Below, piece after piece: positions 35,035-43,500 of a stretch of DNA of 64,000 nt. The notes beneath the pieces were generated by a model. That model searched no databases, was not told the DNA's origin, and was given only the letters and a program-made list of their open reading frames with translations. A program made the translations under genes and the position numbers. This DNA is from Flavobacteriales bacterium. Its GTDB lineage: Bacteria > Bacteroidota > Bacteroidia > Flavobacteriales_F > PHOS-HE28. The stretch lies in the NCBI GenBank assembly GCA_020635675.1, contig JACJZJ010000003.1, positions 1-64,000 of the forward strand, in the 5' to 3' direction. Numbering within the stretch: the stretch's first letter is position 1; each line of letters opens with the position of its first letter.

Positions 35035-37517
35035 GCGAGAGGCGGTCACTTTGGCCCAAGACCCTGGGCTTTGCACTTCTGGCCACATCTGTCGCTCACG
35101 CCCAAACGACCATCGTCGAGGGGAACGTGACCGATGCGAGGACCGGTGAGACCCTGCCCTTCGTGAACATCGCCTTCGTCAACAGCCGTGTCGGCACCAT
35201 CAGTGACATCGACGGGAACTACCGCCTGGAGTCCTACTACGCGACCGACAGTGTCCGGGCTTCGTTCGTTGGGTATGAGCCGACCACCGTGGGGGTGAAG
35301 AAGGACCGGGAGCAGCATATCGATCTGGTGCTCCAGCCCCGCAGCACCCAGCTGCAGGAGGTGGTGATCAAACCCCAGGAGCGCAACCCGGCCTTCGAGA
35401 TACTCGACCGGCTGGTCGCCAACAAGCCCGCGAACAACCGCGAGAAACTCTCCTCCTATTCCTACGATGCCTACAACAAGGTCGAGTTCGACCTGAACAA
35501 CGTTCCCGAAAAGTGGACCACGGGCAAGCTCTTCCGGCCTTTCGCCTTCGTTTTCGACTACATCGACAGCACGGACGAAAAGCCTTACCTGCCCATATTC
35601 ATCACCGAGACCCTGTCGGACGTTTACTACCGCCAGGAACCGAAGACGACCCGTGAGTACATCCGCGCCACCAAGGTAAGCGGCATCGAGAACGAGAGCA
35701 TCAGCCAGCTCATGGGCGACATGTACCAGAACGTCAACATCTATGACAATATCCTGGTCATCTTCAACAAGAACTTCATCAGCCCCATCGCCGATGGTGG
35801 GCGATCCTACTACGACTATTATCTGACGGACAGTTCGTGGGTGGACAGGCACTGGTGCTACCGGATGGAGTTCAAACCGAAACGGAGGCAGGAGCTCACC
35901 TTCGATGGGTACATGCTTATCGCGGACACAAGCTATGCCGTCAAGTACATCACGGCAAGGATCGCACTTGGGGCCAATGTCAACTATGTGCATGGATTCC
36001 GTGTGGAACAGGAATACGATCAGGTGGAGGACGAGGTCTGGATGCTCAAGCGGGATGCCCTGGTGGTCGATCTGAGCCTGCTGAAAAGGAAGAAGTTCCA
36101 GGGATTCTATGGCCGTCGAACCGCCACGTACGATGATTTCACCATCAATCAGGAGGCGCCAGAGGAGAAGTACGCAGGGAACGAGCGTGTGATCATGGTG
36201 CCGGACAGCGGCAGTACCAGCGACGACTACTGGCAGGACCACCGCCCCGAGGCGCTCAGCAAACAGGAAGCGGACATCTACAAGATGGTGGACAGTGTGA
36301 AGACCGTTCCCCGTTTCCGCACGTTCGTCGACGTGGTGAACATGCTGATCACCGGCTACTACACGAAGGGCAATGTGGAGTTCGGGCCCTACTATACCTT
36401 CTATTCGAGCAATACGGTGGAGGGTCCGCGATTCAAGTTCGGCCTCCGTACCAGCAACAAGTTCAGCCGGCGTGTGGAGTTCGAAGGGTACACCGCCTAC
36501 GGCCTGCTCGATCGCGAATTCAAGGGCATGGTGGGCGGACAGGGTTTCATCACCAAGGACCCGCGCCAGATCCTCGGGGTGTACCTCAAGCACGACATCG
36601 AACAACTTGGCCAGAGCCAGAGCGCCTTCCGGTCCGACAACATCCTCTCGTCCACCTTCCGCAGCAATCCTGCGAACAAGCTGACCTTGGTGAACGAGGT
36701 GCGGGCATCGTACGAAAGGGAATGGTTCAGCGGGTTCAATAACCTCCTGATGGCGCGCTACCGGGAGCTCTATCCAAGGGGCGACCTGGAGTACCTGCAT
36801 CCGGTGTTCGAAGGCAATGGGATCAACGTGCTGCGCAGCATTCCGCGCATCACCTCGTTCGAACTGTCACTGAACACGCGTTTCGCCTACCAGGAGAAAT
36901 ACGTGGCCGGGGAGTTCCGCCGGGTGAGCCTGGGCACCCGGTTCCCCGCGTTCGAGGTGCATGTGGCATACGGCTTTCCGGGCCTTTTCGGAAGCCAGTA
37001 CGAATACACCAAGTTGATCGGAAGGGTCGAGCAGAAGGTGCCGCTGGGCGTGCTGGGGACGTTCGACTATACCGTGGAGGCCGGTCGTATCTGGGGTACG
37101 CTGCCCTATCCCTTGTTGATCCTGCACACCGGCAATGAAACCTTCTACAACTACGACGACGCGTTCAACACGATGAATTTCTTCGAGTTCATCAGCGACC
37201 GCTATGCACAGGTGATGGCCGAGCAGCACTTCGAGGGCCTGCTGCTCAATCACATTCCCTTGCTCCGCAAGCTGCGCTGGCGCGAGGTCGTGACCGCCAA
37301 GGCGGTGGTCGGCGACCTGGATCCCAAGCACGGTTCCGAACTGCTGTTCCTGCCTGGCATGTACAGCCTGCGTAACGGGGCCTACGCCGAGGTTGCGGTC
37401 GGCATCGAGAACATCCTGAACATCATACGGATCGACGGTGTCTGGCGCCTCACCTACCTCGATCATCCGGACATCACGCCCTTCGCCATACGTTTGAAGT
37501 TCAAGTTCGATTTCTGA
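35031..37517 (+). CDS. DUF5686 / carboxypeptidase-like regulatory domain outer-membrane protein
   Basis: The 828-aa product has a signal peptide (LGFALLATSVAHAQ), then a carboxypeptidase-like regulatory domain: VEGNVTDARTGETLPFVNIAF, GTISDIDGNYRL, VRASFVGYEPTTV, residues about 28-115. The long remainder matches the DUF5686 family (FEILDRLVANKPANNREKLSSYSYDAYNKVEFDL; AGNERVIM; FNNLLMARYRELYP) and ends with KLKFKFDF, a likely last barrel strand. This places it in the outer membrane, similar in design to TonB-dependent receptor plug partners but without a plug. Its function is unknown. It is coupled to tatC by ATGA and to lptB by TGATG. Confidence 0.86.
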   Translation: MSERRSLWPKTLGFALLATSVAHAQTTIVEGNVTDARTGETLPFVNIAFVNSRVGTISDIDGNYRLESYYATDSVRASFVGYEPTTVGVKKDREQHIDLVLQPRSTQLQEVVIKPQERNPAFEILDRLVANKPANNREKLSSYSYDAYNKVEFDLNNVPEKWTTGKLFRPFAFVFDYIDSTDEKPYLPIFITETLSDVYYRQEPKTTREYIRATKVSGIENESISQLMGDMYQNVNIYDNILVIFNKNFISPIADGGRSYYDYYLTDSSWVDRHWCYRMEFKPKRRQELTFDGYMLIADTSYAVKYITARIALGANVNYVHGFRVEQEYDQVEDEVWMLKRDALVVDLSLLKRKKFQGFYGRRTATYDDFTINQEAPEEKYAGNERVIMVPDSGSTSDDYWQDHRPEALSKQEADIYKMVDSVKTVPRFRTFVDVVNMLITGYYTKGNVEFGPYYTFYSSNTVEGPRFKFGLRTSNKFSRRVEFEGYTAYGLLDREFKGMVGGQGFITKDPRQILGVYLKHDIEQLGQSQSAFRSDNILSSTFRSNPANKLTLVNEVRASYEREWFSGFNNLLMARYRELYPRGDLEYLHPVFEGNGINVLRSIPRITSFELSLNTRFAYQEKYVAGEFRRVSLGTRFPAFEVHVAYGFPGLFGSQYEYTKLIGRVEQKVPLGVLGTFDYTVEAGRIWGTLPYPLLILHTGNETFYNYDDAFNTMNFFEFISDRYAQVMAEQHFEGLLLNHIPLLRKLRWREVVTAKAVVGDLDPKHGSELLFLPGMYSLRNGAYAEVAVGIENILNIIRIDGVWRLTYLDHPDITPFAIRLKFKFDF

Positions 37518-38245
37518 TGCTCACGGCCACCGATCTGGTGAAAAGGTACAAGCGCCGCACGGTGGTAGGGGGCGTGAGCGTCGAGGTCGCCCAGGGCGAG
37601 ATCGTCGGGCTGCTCGGTCCGAACGGTGCCGGCAAGACCACGACCTTCTATATGATCGTGGGCCTGATCCGGCCGAACGAAGGGCACATCCGCCTGGGTG
37701 GCCGGGACATCACGGACCTGGCGATGTACAAGCGCGCCAAGTTGGGTATCGGCTACCTTCCCCAGGAAGCCAGCGTCTTCCGCAAGCTCACCGTGGAGGA
37801 CAACATCCGGGCGATCCTGGAGATGTCCGGTCTGACGAAGGCCCAGCAGTCGCTGAAACTCGAGGAACTGCTGGAGGAGTTCGGTCTGGGACATGTCCGG
37901 AAGAATATGGGCGACGTCCTTAGCGGAGGTGAGCGGCGGCGTACCGAGATCGCGCGGGCATTGGCCACGGAGCCCAAGTTCATACTCCTGGACGAGCCCT
38001 TCGCCGGCGTGGACCCCATCGCCGTGGAGGACATCCAGACCATCGTGGCCAAGTTGAAGGAGAGGAACATCGGTGTGCTGATCACGGACCACAACGTGCA
38101 GGAGACCCTCAGCATCACCGATCGGGCCTACCTGCTGTTCGAGGGCAGGATCCTGAAGCAGGGCACGGCCGAAGAATTGGCCACGGACGAGACGGTCAGG
38201 AAGGTCTACCTTGGAAAGAACTTCGAGCTCAGGCGAAGGTCCTAG
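37517..38245 (+). CDS. lptB: LPS export ABC transporter ATPase LptB
   Basis: The 242-aa ATPase drives extraction of lipopolysaccharide from the inner membrane. Walker A is GPNGAGKTTTFYMIVG at about residues 36-51, the signature is LSGGERRRTEIARAL, and Walker B is FILLDEPFAGVDPIAVEDI with a switch histidine in ITDHNV. The LTVEDNI and GYLPQEASVFRKLT blocks are typical of LptB rather than of other ABC ATPases. Its ATG overlaps the DUF5686 stop (TGATG). LptFG and LptC are not in the window. Convergent with purS. Confidence 0.95.
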   Translation: MLTATDLVKRYKRRTVVGGVSVEVAQGEIVGLLGPNGAGKTTTFYMIVGLIRPNEGHIRLGGRDITDLAMYKRAKLGIGYLPQEASVFRKLTVEDNIRAILEMSGLTKAQQSLKLEELLEEFGLGHVRKNMGDVLSGGERRRTEIARALATEPKFILLDEPFAGVDPIAVEDIQTIVAKLKERNIGVLITDHNVQETLSITDRAYLLFEGRILKQGTAEELATDETVRKVYLGKNFELRRRS

Positions 38246-38273
38246 ACGAACGGGTCCCCCTTGGTTACTGTTC

Positions 38274-38534
38274 CTATTTCGCCGCCTCCTCCACCGAGAA
38301 GCTGAACTTCTCCATGATCTGATTGGCGAGCAGCTTCTTGCATGCCTCCTCCACCTTCGATTCAGCGGTCTTCCTGTCCTTGGCCTCCACTTGCAGGGTG
38401 ATGTGTTTGCCGATGCGTACCCCGCTGATCTCGGGAAGGCCCAGGTTGTCCATGGCACTGGTCACCGCCTTGCCCTGGGGGTCCAGCAGATTGTCGTGCG
38501 GCATTACGTCGATCGAGGCGCGGAAGGTCTTCAT
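38274..38534 (-). CDS. purS: Phosphoribosylformylglycinamidine synthase subunit PurS
   Basis: The 86-aa protein matches the small PurS subunit: MKTFRASIDVMPHDNLLDPQGKAV, then a leucine/glycine stretch GVRIGKHITL and a charged C-terminal helix. PurS bridges PurL and PurQ in the fourth step of purine synthesis, so this bacterium should use the three-subunit enzyme. purL and purQ are not nearby. The ATG at 38534 overlaps the pssA stop as ATGA, making it the second cistron of a pssA-purS pair. Confidence 0.88.
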   Translation of the reverse strand: MKTFRASIDVMPHDNLLDPQGKAVTSAMDNLGLPEISGVRIGKHITLQVEAKDRKTAESKVEEACKKLLANQIMEKFSFSVEEAAK

Positions 38535-39286
38535 GCGGTCTTGTGGAAGAGCTTGCCCCAAAGCGGGGAAAGGATGTACAAAAGTAGGATCATCGGTGCG
38601 GCCAGCGTGCCATTGAACAGCACAAGCAGCAAGCCCAGGCCCAGGAGAGTGTACATCACTTCATTGCTCTGCCATCGGAAATGCTTGAACTTCAGGGATG
38701 GGTATGCAACGGAGGAGAGCATGAGGACACCCAGGACCAGGGCAGTGGCCAGCAGGGCTGCGCTCGAGCCCATCCAACGTGCGCCCCATCGAAGAAGGAC
38801 GGATGTATCCGCCCTGGCGGTGTAGTTCTCCATGGGTGAGAAGAGCAGGACGCTGAATGTCCAGAACAGGGCATTGGCTGGTGTCGGCAATCCCAGGAAC
38901 CCCTGCGCCTGGCGTGTGTCGATGTTGAATCGCGCCAACCGCCATGCGGAGGCGATGGCCAGGACCAGCGCGGCGGCAAGCACCGCCCATCCCGTGGCTT
39001 TTTCCGGGAGGAGGGTCTCCCAGGAGGGTCTTCCGAGGACGATAAGCATCCCCGGCGCCACCCCGAACGTCACCATGTCCGCCAGGCTGTCCAGCTGTTT
39101 TCCCAGTTCGCTGCCCCCGCCGAGCGCCCGGGCGGCCAGGCCGTCCAGGACGTCGAAACCCGCCCCTGCGAAGACCAGCCAACACGCGATCGTCAACTGT
39201 CCTTGGGAAGCCAGCAGGATGGAGGCCACCCCGCAGCCTAGGTTCGCGGTGGTGAGCAGGTCCGGTATGCGGGGAAGGCGCGGCAT
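38531..39286 (-). CDS. pssA: CDP-diacylglycerol-serine O-phosphatidyltransferase
   Basis: The 251-aa inner-membrane enzyme joins serine to CDP-diacylglycerol, making phosphatidylserine for phosphatidylethanolamine. The CDP-alcohol motif (DGxxAR, then GxxxDxxxD) reads FDVLDGLAARALGGGSELGKQLDSLAD. Several membrane segments follow, ending LYILSPLWGKLFHKTA. The ATG at 39286 starts MPRLPRIPDLLT, the usual family opening; an upstream ATG at 39355 would add 23 residues unlike relatives. Its stop overlaps the purS start. No clear -7 box was found upstream. Confidence 0.92.
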   Translation of the reverse strand: MPRLPRIPDLLTTANLGCGVASILLASQGQLTIACWLVFAGAGFDVLDGLAARALGGGSELGKQLDSLADMVTFGVAPGMLIVLGRPSWETLLPEKATGWAVLAAALVLAIASAWRLARFNIDTRQAQGFLGLPTPANALFWTFSVLLFSPMENYTARADTSVLLRWGARWMGSSAALLATALVLGVLMLSSVAYPSLKFKHFRWQSNEVMYTLLGLGLLLVLFNGTLAAPMILLLYILSPLWGKLFHKTA

Positions 39287-39328
39287 GGAGCGGTCCGGAA
39301 AAGGGCTCTTTGCAGGCTGAAGTTGCGC

Positions 39329-39336
39329 TAATTTCG
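39329..39336 (+). promoter_or_regulatory. -7 box TAATTTCG before the PorV-like gene
   Basis: TAnnTTcG variant with a TTG 16 bases upstream (39310-39312), slightly short of the usual spacing. It is 45 bases before the ATG. Confidence 0.45.
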
Positions 39337-39381
39337 GGGCAATATCGGAGGCCACCTTCAGTTAGTAGCTGCGTCAATACC

Positions 39382-40506
39382 ATGCTGATGCGAAACGTGC
39401 GGAAAATTTTCGGACGCGGTCCCTTCCTGCGCGCGCGCTGTCGCCCGCTCCTGCTCCTGCTCCTGCCTCTCTCCCTTCATGCGCAGGACGCACCGAAGTA
39501 CAGCAATGAATTCCTGGCCATCGGTGTCGGCGCGCGTGCGCTGGGCATGGGGTACGCCTATACCTCCGCCTGTAGCGATGTGACGTCCGGCTACTGGAAC
39601 CCCTCGGGCCTGCTGGGTGCGCGTGGTGACCTGCAGGTCGGGGCCATGCACAGCGAATACTTCGCCGGTATTGCCAAATACGACTACATCGGTGCCGCCA
39701 AGAAGATCGATTCGGTGAGCTCCATCGGGGTCACCTACCTCCGCTTCGGTGTGGACAACATCCCCAACACCACGGAACTGATCGACAATGACGGCAATGT
39801 CGACTATGACCGCATCACCAGCTTCTCGGCCACGGACAACGCCGTGCTGATCACCTACGCCCGGAAGTTGGGCATCCCGGGCCTACGCGTCGGCGGCAAC
39901 GTAAAGGTGATCTACCGCCACGTGGGGGATTTCGCCAAGGCGTGGGGCTTTGGTCTGGACGGCGGCCTGCAGTACGACAAGGACCGCTGGCGATTCGCCG
40001 CGGTGGTGCGCGATCTTACCAGCACCTTCACCGCCTGGAGCTACTCGTTGGACCAGTCCACCATCGAGACCTTCGTGGCCACGGGGAACGAGTTGCCCGA
40101 GAACAGCACCGAGCTCACGCTGCCCCGGCTCACGCTCGGCGTGGCCCGCGAATTCCGTTTCGGCAAGAAGATCACCCTGCTGGGCGAACTGGACCTGGAG
40201 AATACCTTCGATGGGAAGCGCAACACCCTGTTGGCGACCAGCACCTGGAGTGCCGATTCCCGGGTGGGGCTCGAGCTGGGGTACGCCGGGGTCGTCTTCG
40301 TCCGCGCAGGTGTGAACAACATGCAGTACGTCAAGGACATCGACGACAATGAGCGGCTCAACGTCCAACCCAACATCGGGGTGGGCATCAAGATCAAGAG
40401 CGTGATGATCGACTATGCGCTGACCGATATCGGAGATGCCTCCGTCGCGCTCTATTCCAACGTTTTCTCCCTCCGCTTCGATATCTTCAAGAAGGGGCCG
40501 TCATGA
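39382..40506 (+). CDS. PorV/PorQ-family T9SS outer-membrane protein
   Basis: The 374-aa protein has a hydrophobic signal (CRPLLLLLLPLSLHAQ) and the FadL-like PorV family opening YSNEFLAIGVGARALGMGYAYTSACSDVTSGYWNPSGL. It ends with alternating strands (VMIDYALTDIG, VFSLRFDIF). PorV is the outer-membrane barrel that hands T9SS cargo to the PorU sortase complex; PorQ is a related protein. Its stop overlaps the next start as ATGA, and the next gene encodes a C25 peptidase, matching the PorU-PorV partnership. Two adjacent in-frame ATGs (39382, 39388) are possible starts. Confidence 0.85.
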   Translation: MLMRNVRKIFGRGPFLRARCRPLLLLLLPLSLHAQDAPKYSNEFLAIGVGARALGMGYAYTSACSDVTSGYWNPSGLLGARGDLQVGAMHSEYFAGIAKYDYIGAAKKIDSVSSIGVTYLRFGVDNIPNTTELIDNDGNVDYDRITSFSATDNAVLITYARKLGIPGLRVGGNVKVIYRHVGDFAKAWGFGLDGGLQYDKDRWRFAAVVRDLTSTFTAWSYSLDQSTIETFVATGNELPENSTELTLPRLTLGVAREFRFGKKITLLGELDLENTFDGKRNTLLATSTWSADSRVGLELGYAGVVFVRAGVNNMQYVKDIDDNERLNVQPNIGVGIKIKSVMIDYALTDIGDASVALYSNVFSLRFDIFKKGPS

Positions 40507-43500
40507 AGAGCCGGGCCTGGTCGGTCATCGCTCTGTTCACCACATTGGGAGCCTTCGCGCAACCCTATGGCAACGAGTGGGTGCACTATGACAGGCCGTA
40601 CTGGCGGTTCCAGATCGCGAAGGAGGGCATTTACCGCATCGATTACGCGACCCTGGCCAATGCCGGGTTCCCCGTGACATCGGTCGATCCGCGCACGATC
40701 CAATTGTTCGGTCGCGAGGCTCAGGTCCCGATCTACGTTTCTGGTGAGGATGATGGGGTCTTCGATGTCCAGGACCACATCGAATTCCATGCACGAAAGA
40801 ACGACGGCTGGCTGGACGGTGGCCTGTACGATCTGCCGGAGCATCAGAACAACCCCTACTACAGCCTTTACAATGACACCATCCGGTACTACCTGACATG
40901 GGACGCGGACCCTGAAGCGCTGCGCATCGAGGACTACGCGAACACCGATTACGGGTCGTACACGCAGCGTGACTGGTTCTGGTACGATGCCCGTTCCAAT
41001 CTCACGCTGGCCTACCAAAGGGGGACCCGGACATCCCAGGGAGCCACCAGTTCGTTCATGGTGGAAGGGGAGGGTTACTTCAACATCTATGAGTCGGTCA
41101 GTTCCTCGGTGGATTTCACCCAGAACCTCTCCGTACCGACCCGCAGGCCGTACACGCTGCCCGATGCCGATGACGCGCAGGTGACCATCGTGTTCGCCGG
41201 GACCAACAATCCCGGAGGAGGTTCATGTGATGATCACCACGCCCGGTTCCTGTATGGACCGAACGATGATGTGGCCTACGACATCGTTTACAACGGCTAC
41301 AAGCTGAACAGGACGGACTTTGCAATGGACCACACCTGGATCAGCACCGTGAACACCAACATCAAGTTCCGGTCGGTCCATGACCTGGGCGCGTGTTTCG
41401 GTGGGAACGGTTACACGGACCGGCAGGCGGTCGCCTACTACATCATCCGCTATCCGCACCAGTTCAACATGAACGCCGAGACCTCGGTGAACATGGGCCT
41501 GCCGGACCAGCCGGGCGATCCCCTTTCCTATCTGAACCTCAACAACGTGCCCGGCACACCGATCATGTACGCCTACGGCGATACTGTTCGACGGGTGTTG
41601 TTCACTCAGTCCGGACAATATTGGAAGACCATCGTTCCGGCCGACCCGAACGCCGATGTGACACGTCTGTACATGACCGTTGAGCAGGCGGTCGACACCA
41701 TTGCCGGTCTGACGATCGTGAACGGCTCGGGCTACTTCACGGACCTCTCGCAGGTCCAGGCCGATTCGGCATTGATCATCGTGACCCATCCCGCGCTGAT
41801 GAACGCCGCATTGCAATACGCCGCGTATCGGGAGAGCAATCCCTACAACCAGAGGCAGACCGTGGTGGTCGATGTGGACGAACTGTGCGATCAGTTCGGA
41901 GGAGGCATCCCCAAGCACCCGCTCGCCATCCGGCGTTTCGCGGAAATGGCCTACGATACATGGCCCTCACGTCCGACCGCTTTGTTCCTGATCGGCAAAT
42001 CCGTCATCTGCCCGAAGGTGGACGCGATCGCAGGGCACCGAACGGATCCCGTTGCATACGCACAATGCCTGGTGCCCACATACGGCTATCCGCCGAGCGA
42101 CAATAGCTTCACGCTGGGCATATCCGGCGATCCCCGCCTGATCGCCATCCCGGTCGGACGCCTTGCCGCCAAGGACGAACAGGAGGTGCTGGATTACCTG
42201 GCGAAGGTGCAGACCTTCGAGGCCCAGCCGCCTGCGGAGTGGATGAAGAACATCCTCCATTTCAGGGGAGGGTTCACTTCTTCGGAATGGTACCAGTTCG
42301 GCAGCTATTTGAACGCATACAAGACCGTCGCCGAGGACACGAGCTTCGCGGGACGTGTGATGACATTCGTGAAGAACGACGGTGGGCTACTCGGGCAGGC
42401 CAGCGCGGACAGCGTGAACAATTTCATCCAGGAGGGTGTGACGCTGATGACCTTCTTCGCACATGCGAGTGGAGGCGGTTTCGACATCACGATCGACAAT
42501 CCATACAACTACGAGTGGAACGGACACTACCCGGCGGTGATCGGCAACAGCTGTTATGCGGGCAACATCCATCTTGTGGGTGATGGCAGTGCCAGTGAAC
42601 GGTATGTGCTGCTCCACGACAAGGGCGCCATCGCGTTCATGGCCTCGGTCGATATCGGTCTGACCAGCACCCTCTTCCCGTTCACCCTCGATTGGTACCG
42701 CAGTTTCGGTCAGGTCAACTATGGGGGCACGCTCGGCCGGCATATGCAGTATGCGGCCTTTCAGCAGCTCGGGCAGAGCTACAACACCACCACGCTGAAC
42801 AACGTGCAGACCTTCACCCTGCATGGCGATCCCACCCTGGTGCTCAACTCCTGGCCGAGACCGGACTACAAGATCAGCCTGCCCGACATCTCCTACTCAC
42901 CCACACCGGTCACCGCCGATGTGGATACGTTCCAGGTGCACGCGGTGGTGACCAACATCGGCAAGGGTGTGGACCGCACCATTGGGGTCGCGCTCCAGCG
43001 CACGCTCGTGGAGGAATCAGTGACGATGCAGCCGCAGTTCGGGCAGATCGATGGCGGTGTGTTCCGGGACACGGTCACCTTCGATGTGCCCGTGCTCGAT
43101 ACCGATGGTGGGCTTGGACTGAACGACCTGGAGGTCCGGGTGGACCTGGATCCCGATGAAGTGCCGGAGATCGATGACATCGGCAACAATGTGGTCGAAC
43201 CCACGCTGCTGATCACCTCCGGCGAGGTCTTCCCGGTCTATCCTTACGAATTCGCGATCACACCGGATGCCGCGCCACAACTCAAGGCAAGCACGGGCGA
43301 TCCCTTCGCACCGGTCCGCACCTACCGGTTCCAGATCGATACAACGGCCCATTTCAACAGCCCTGTCATGGAATCCACCACCATCACCGCGCCGGGAGGG
43401 GTGATCTCCTGGCAGCCCCAGCAGATCTTTTCGCTGAACACACAAACGGACAGCACGGTGTTCTTCTGGAGATGCAGTCCCGATAGCTCCGCCGACAACG

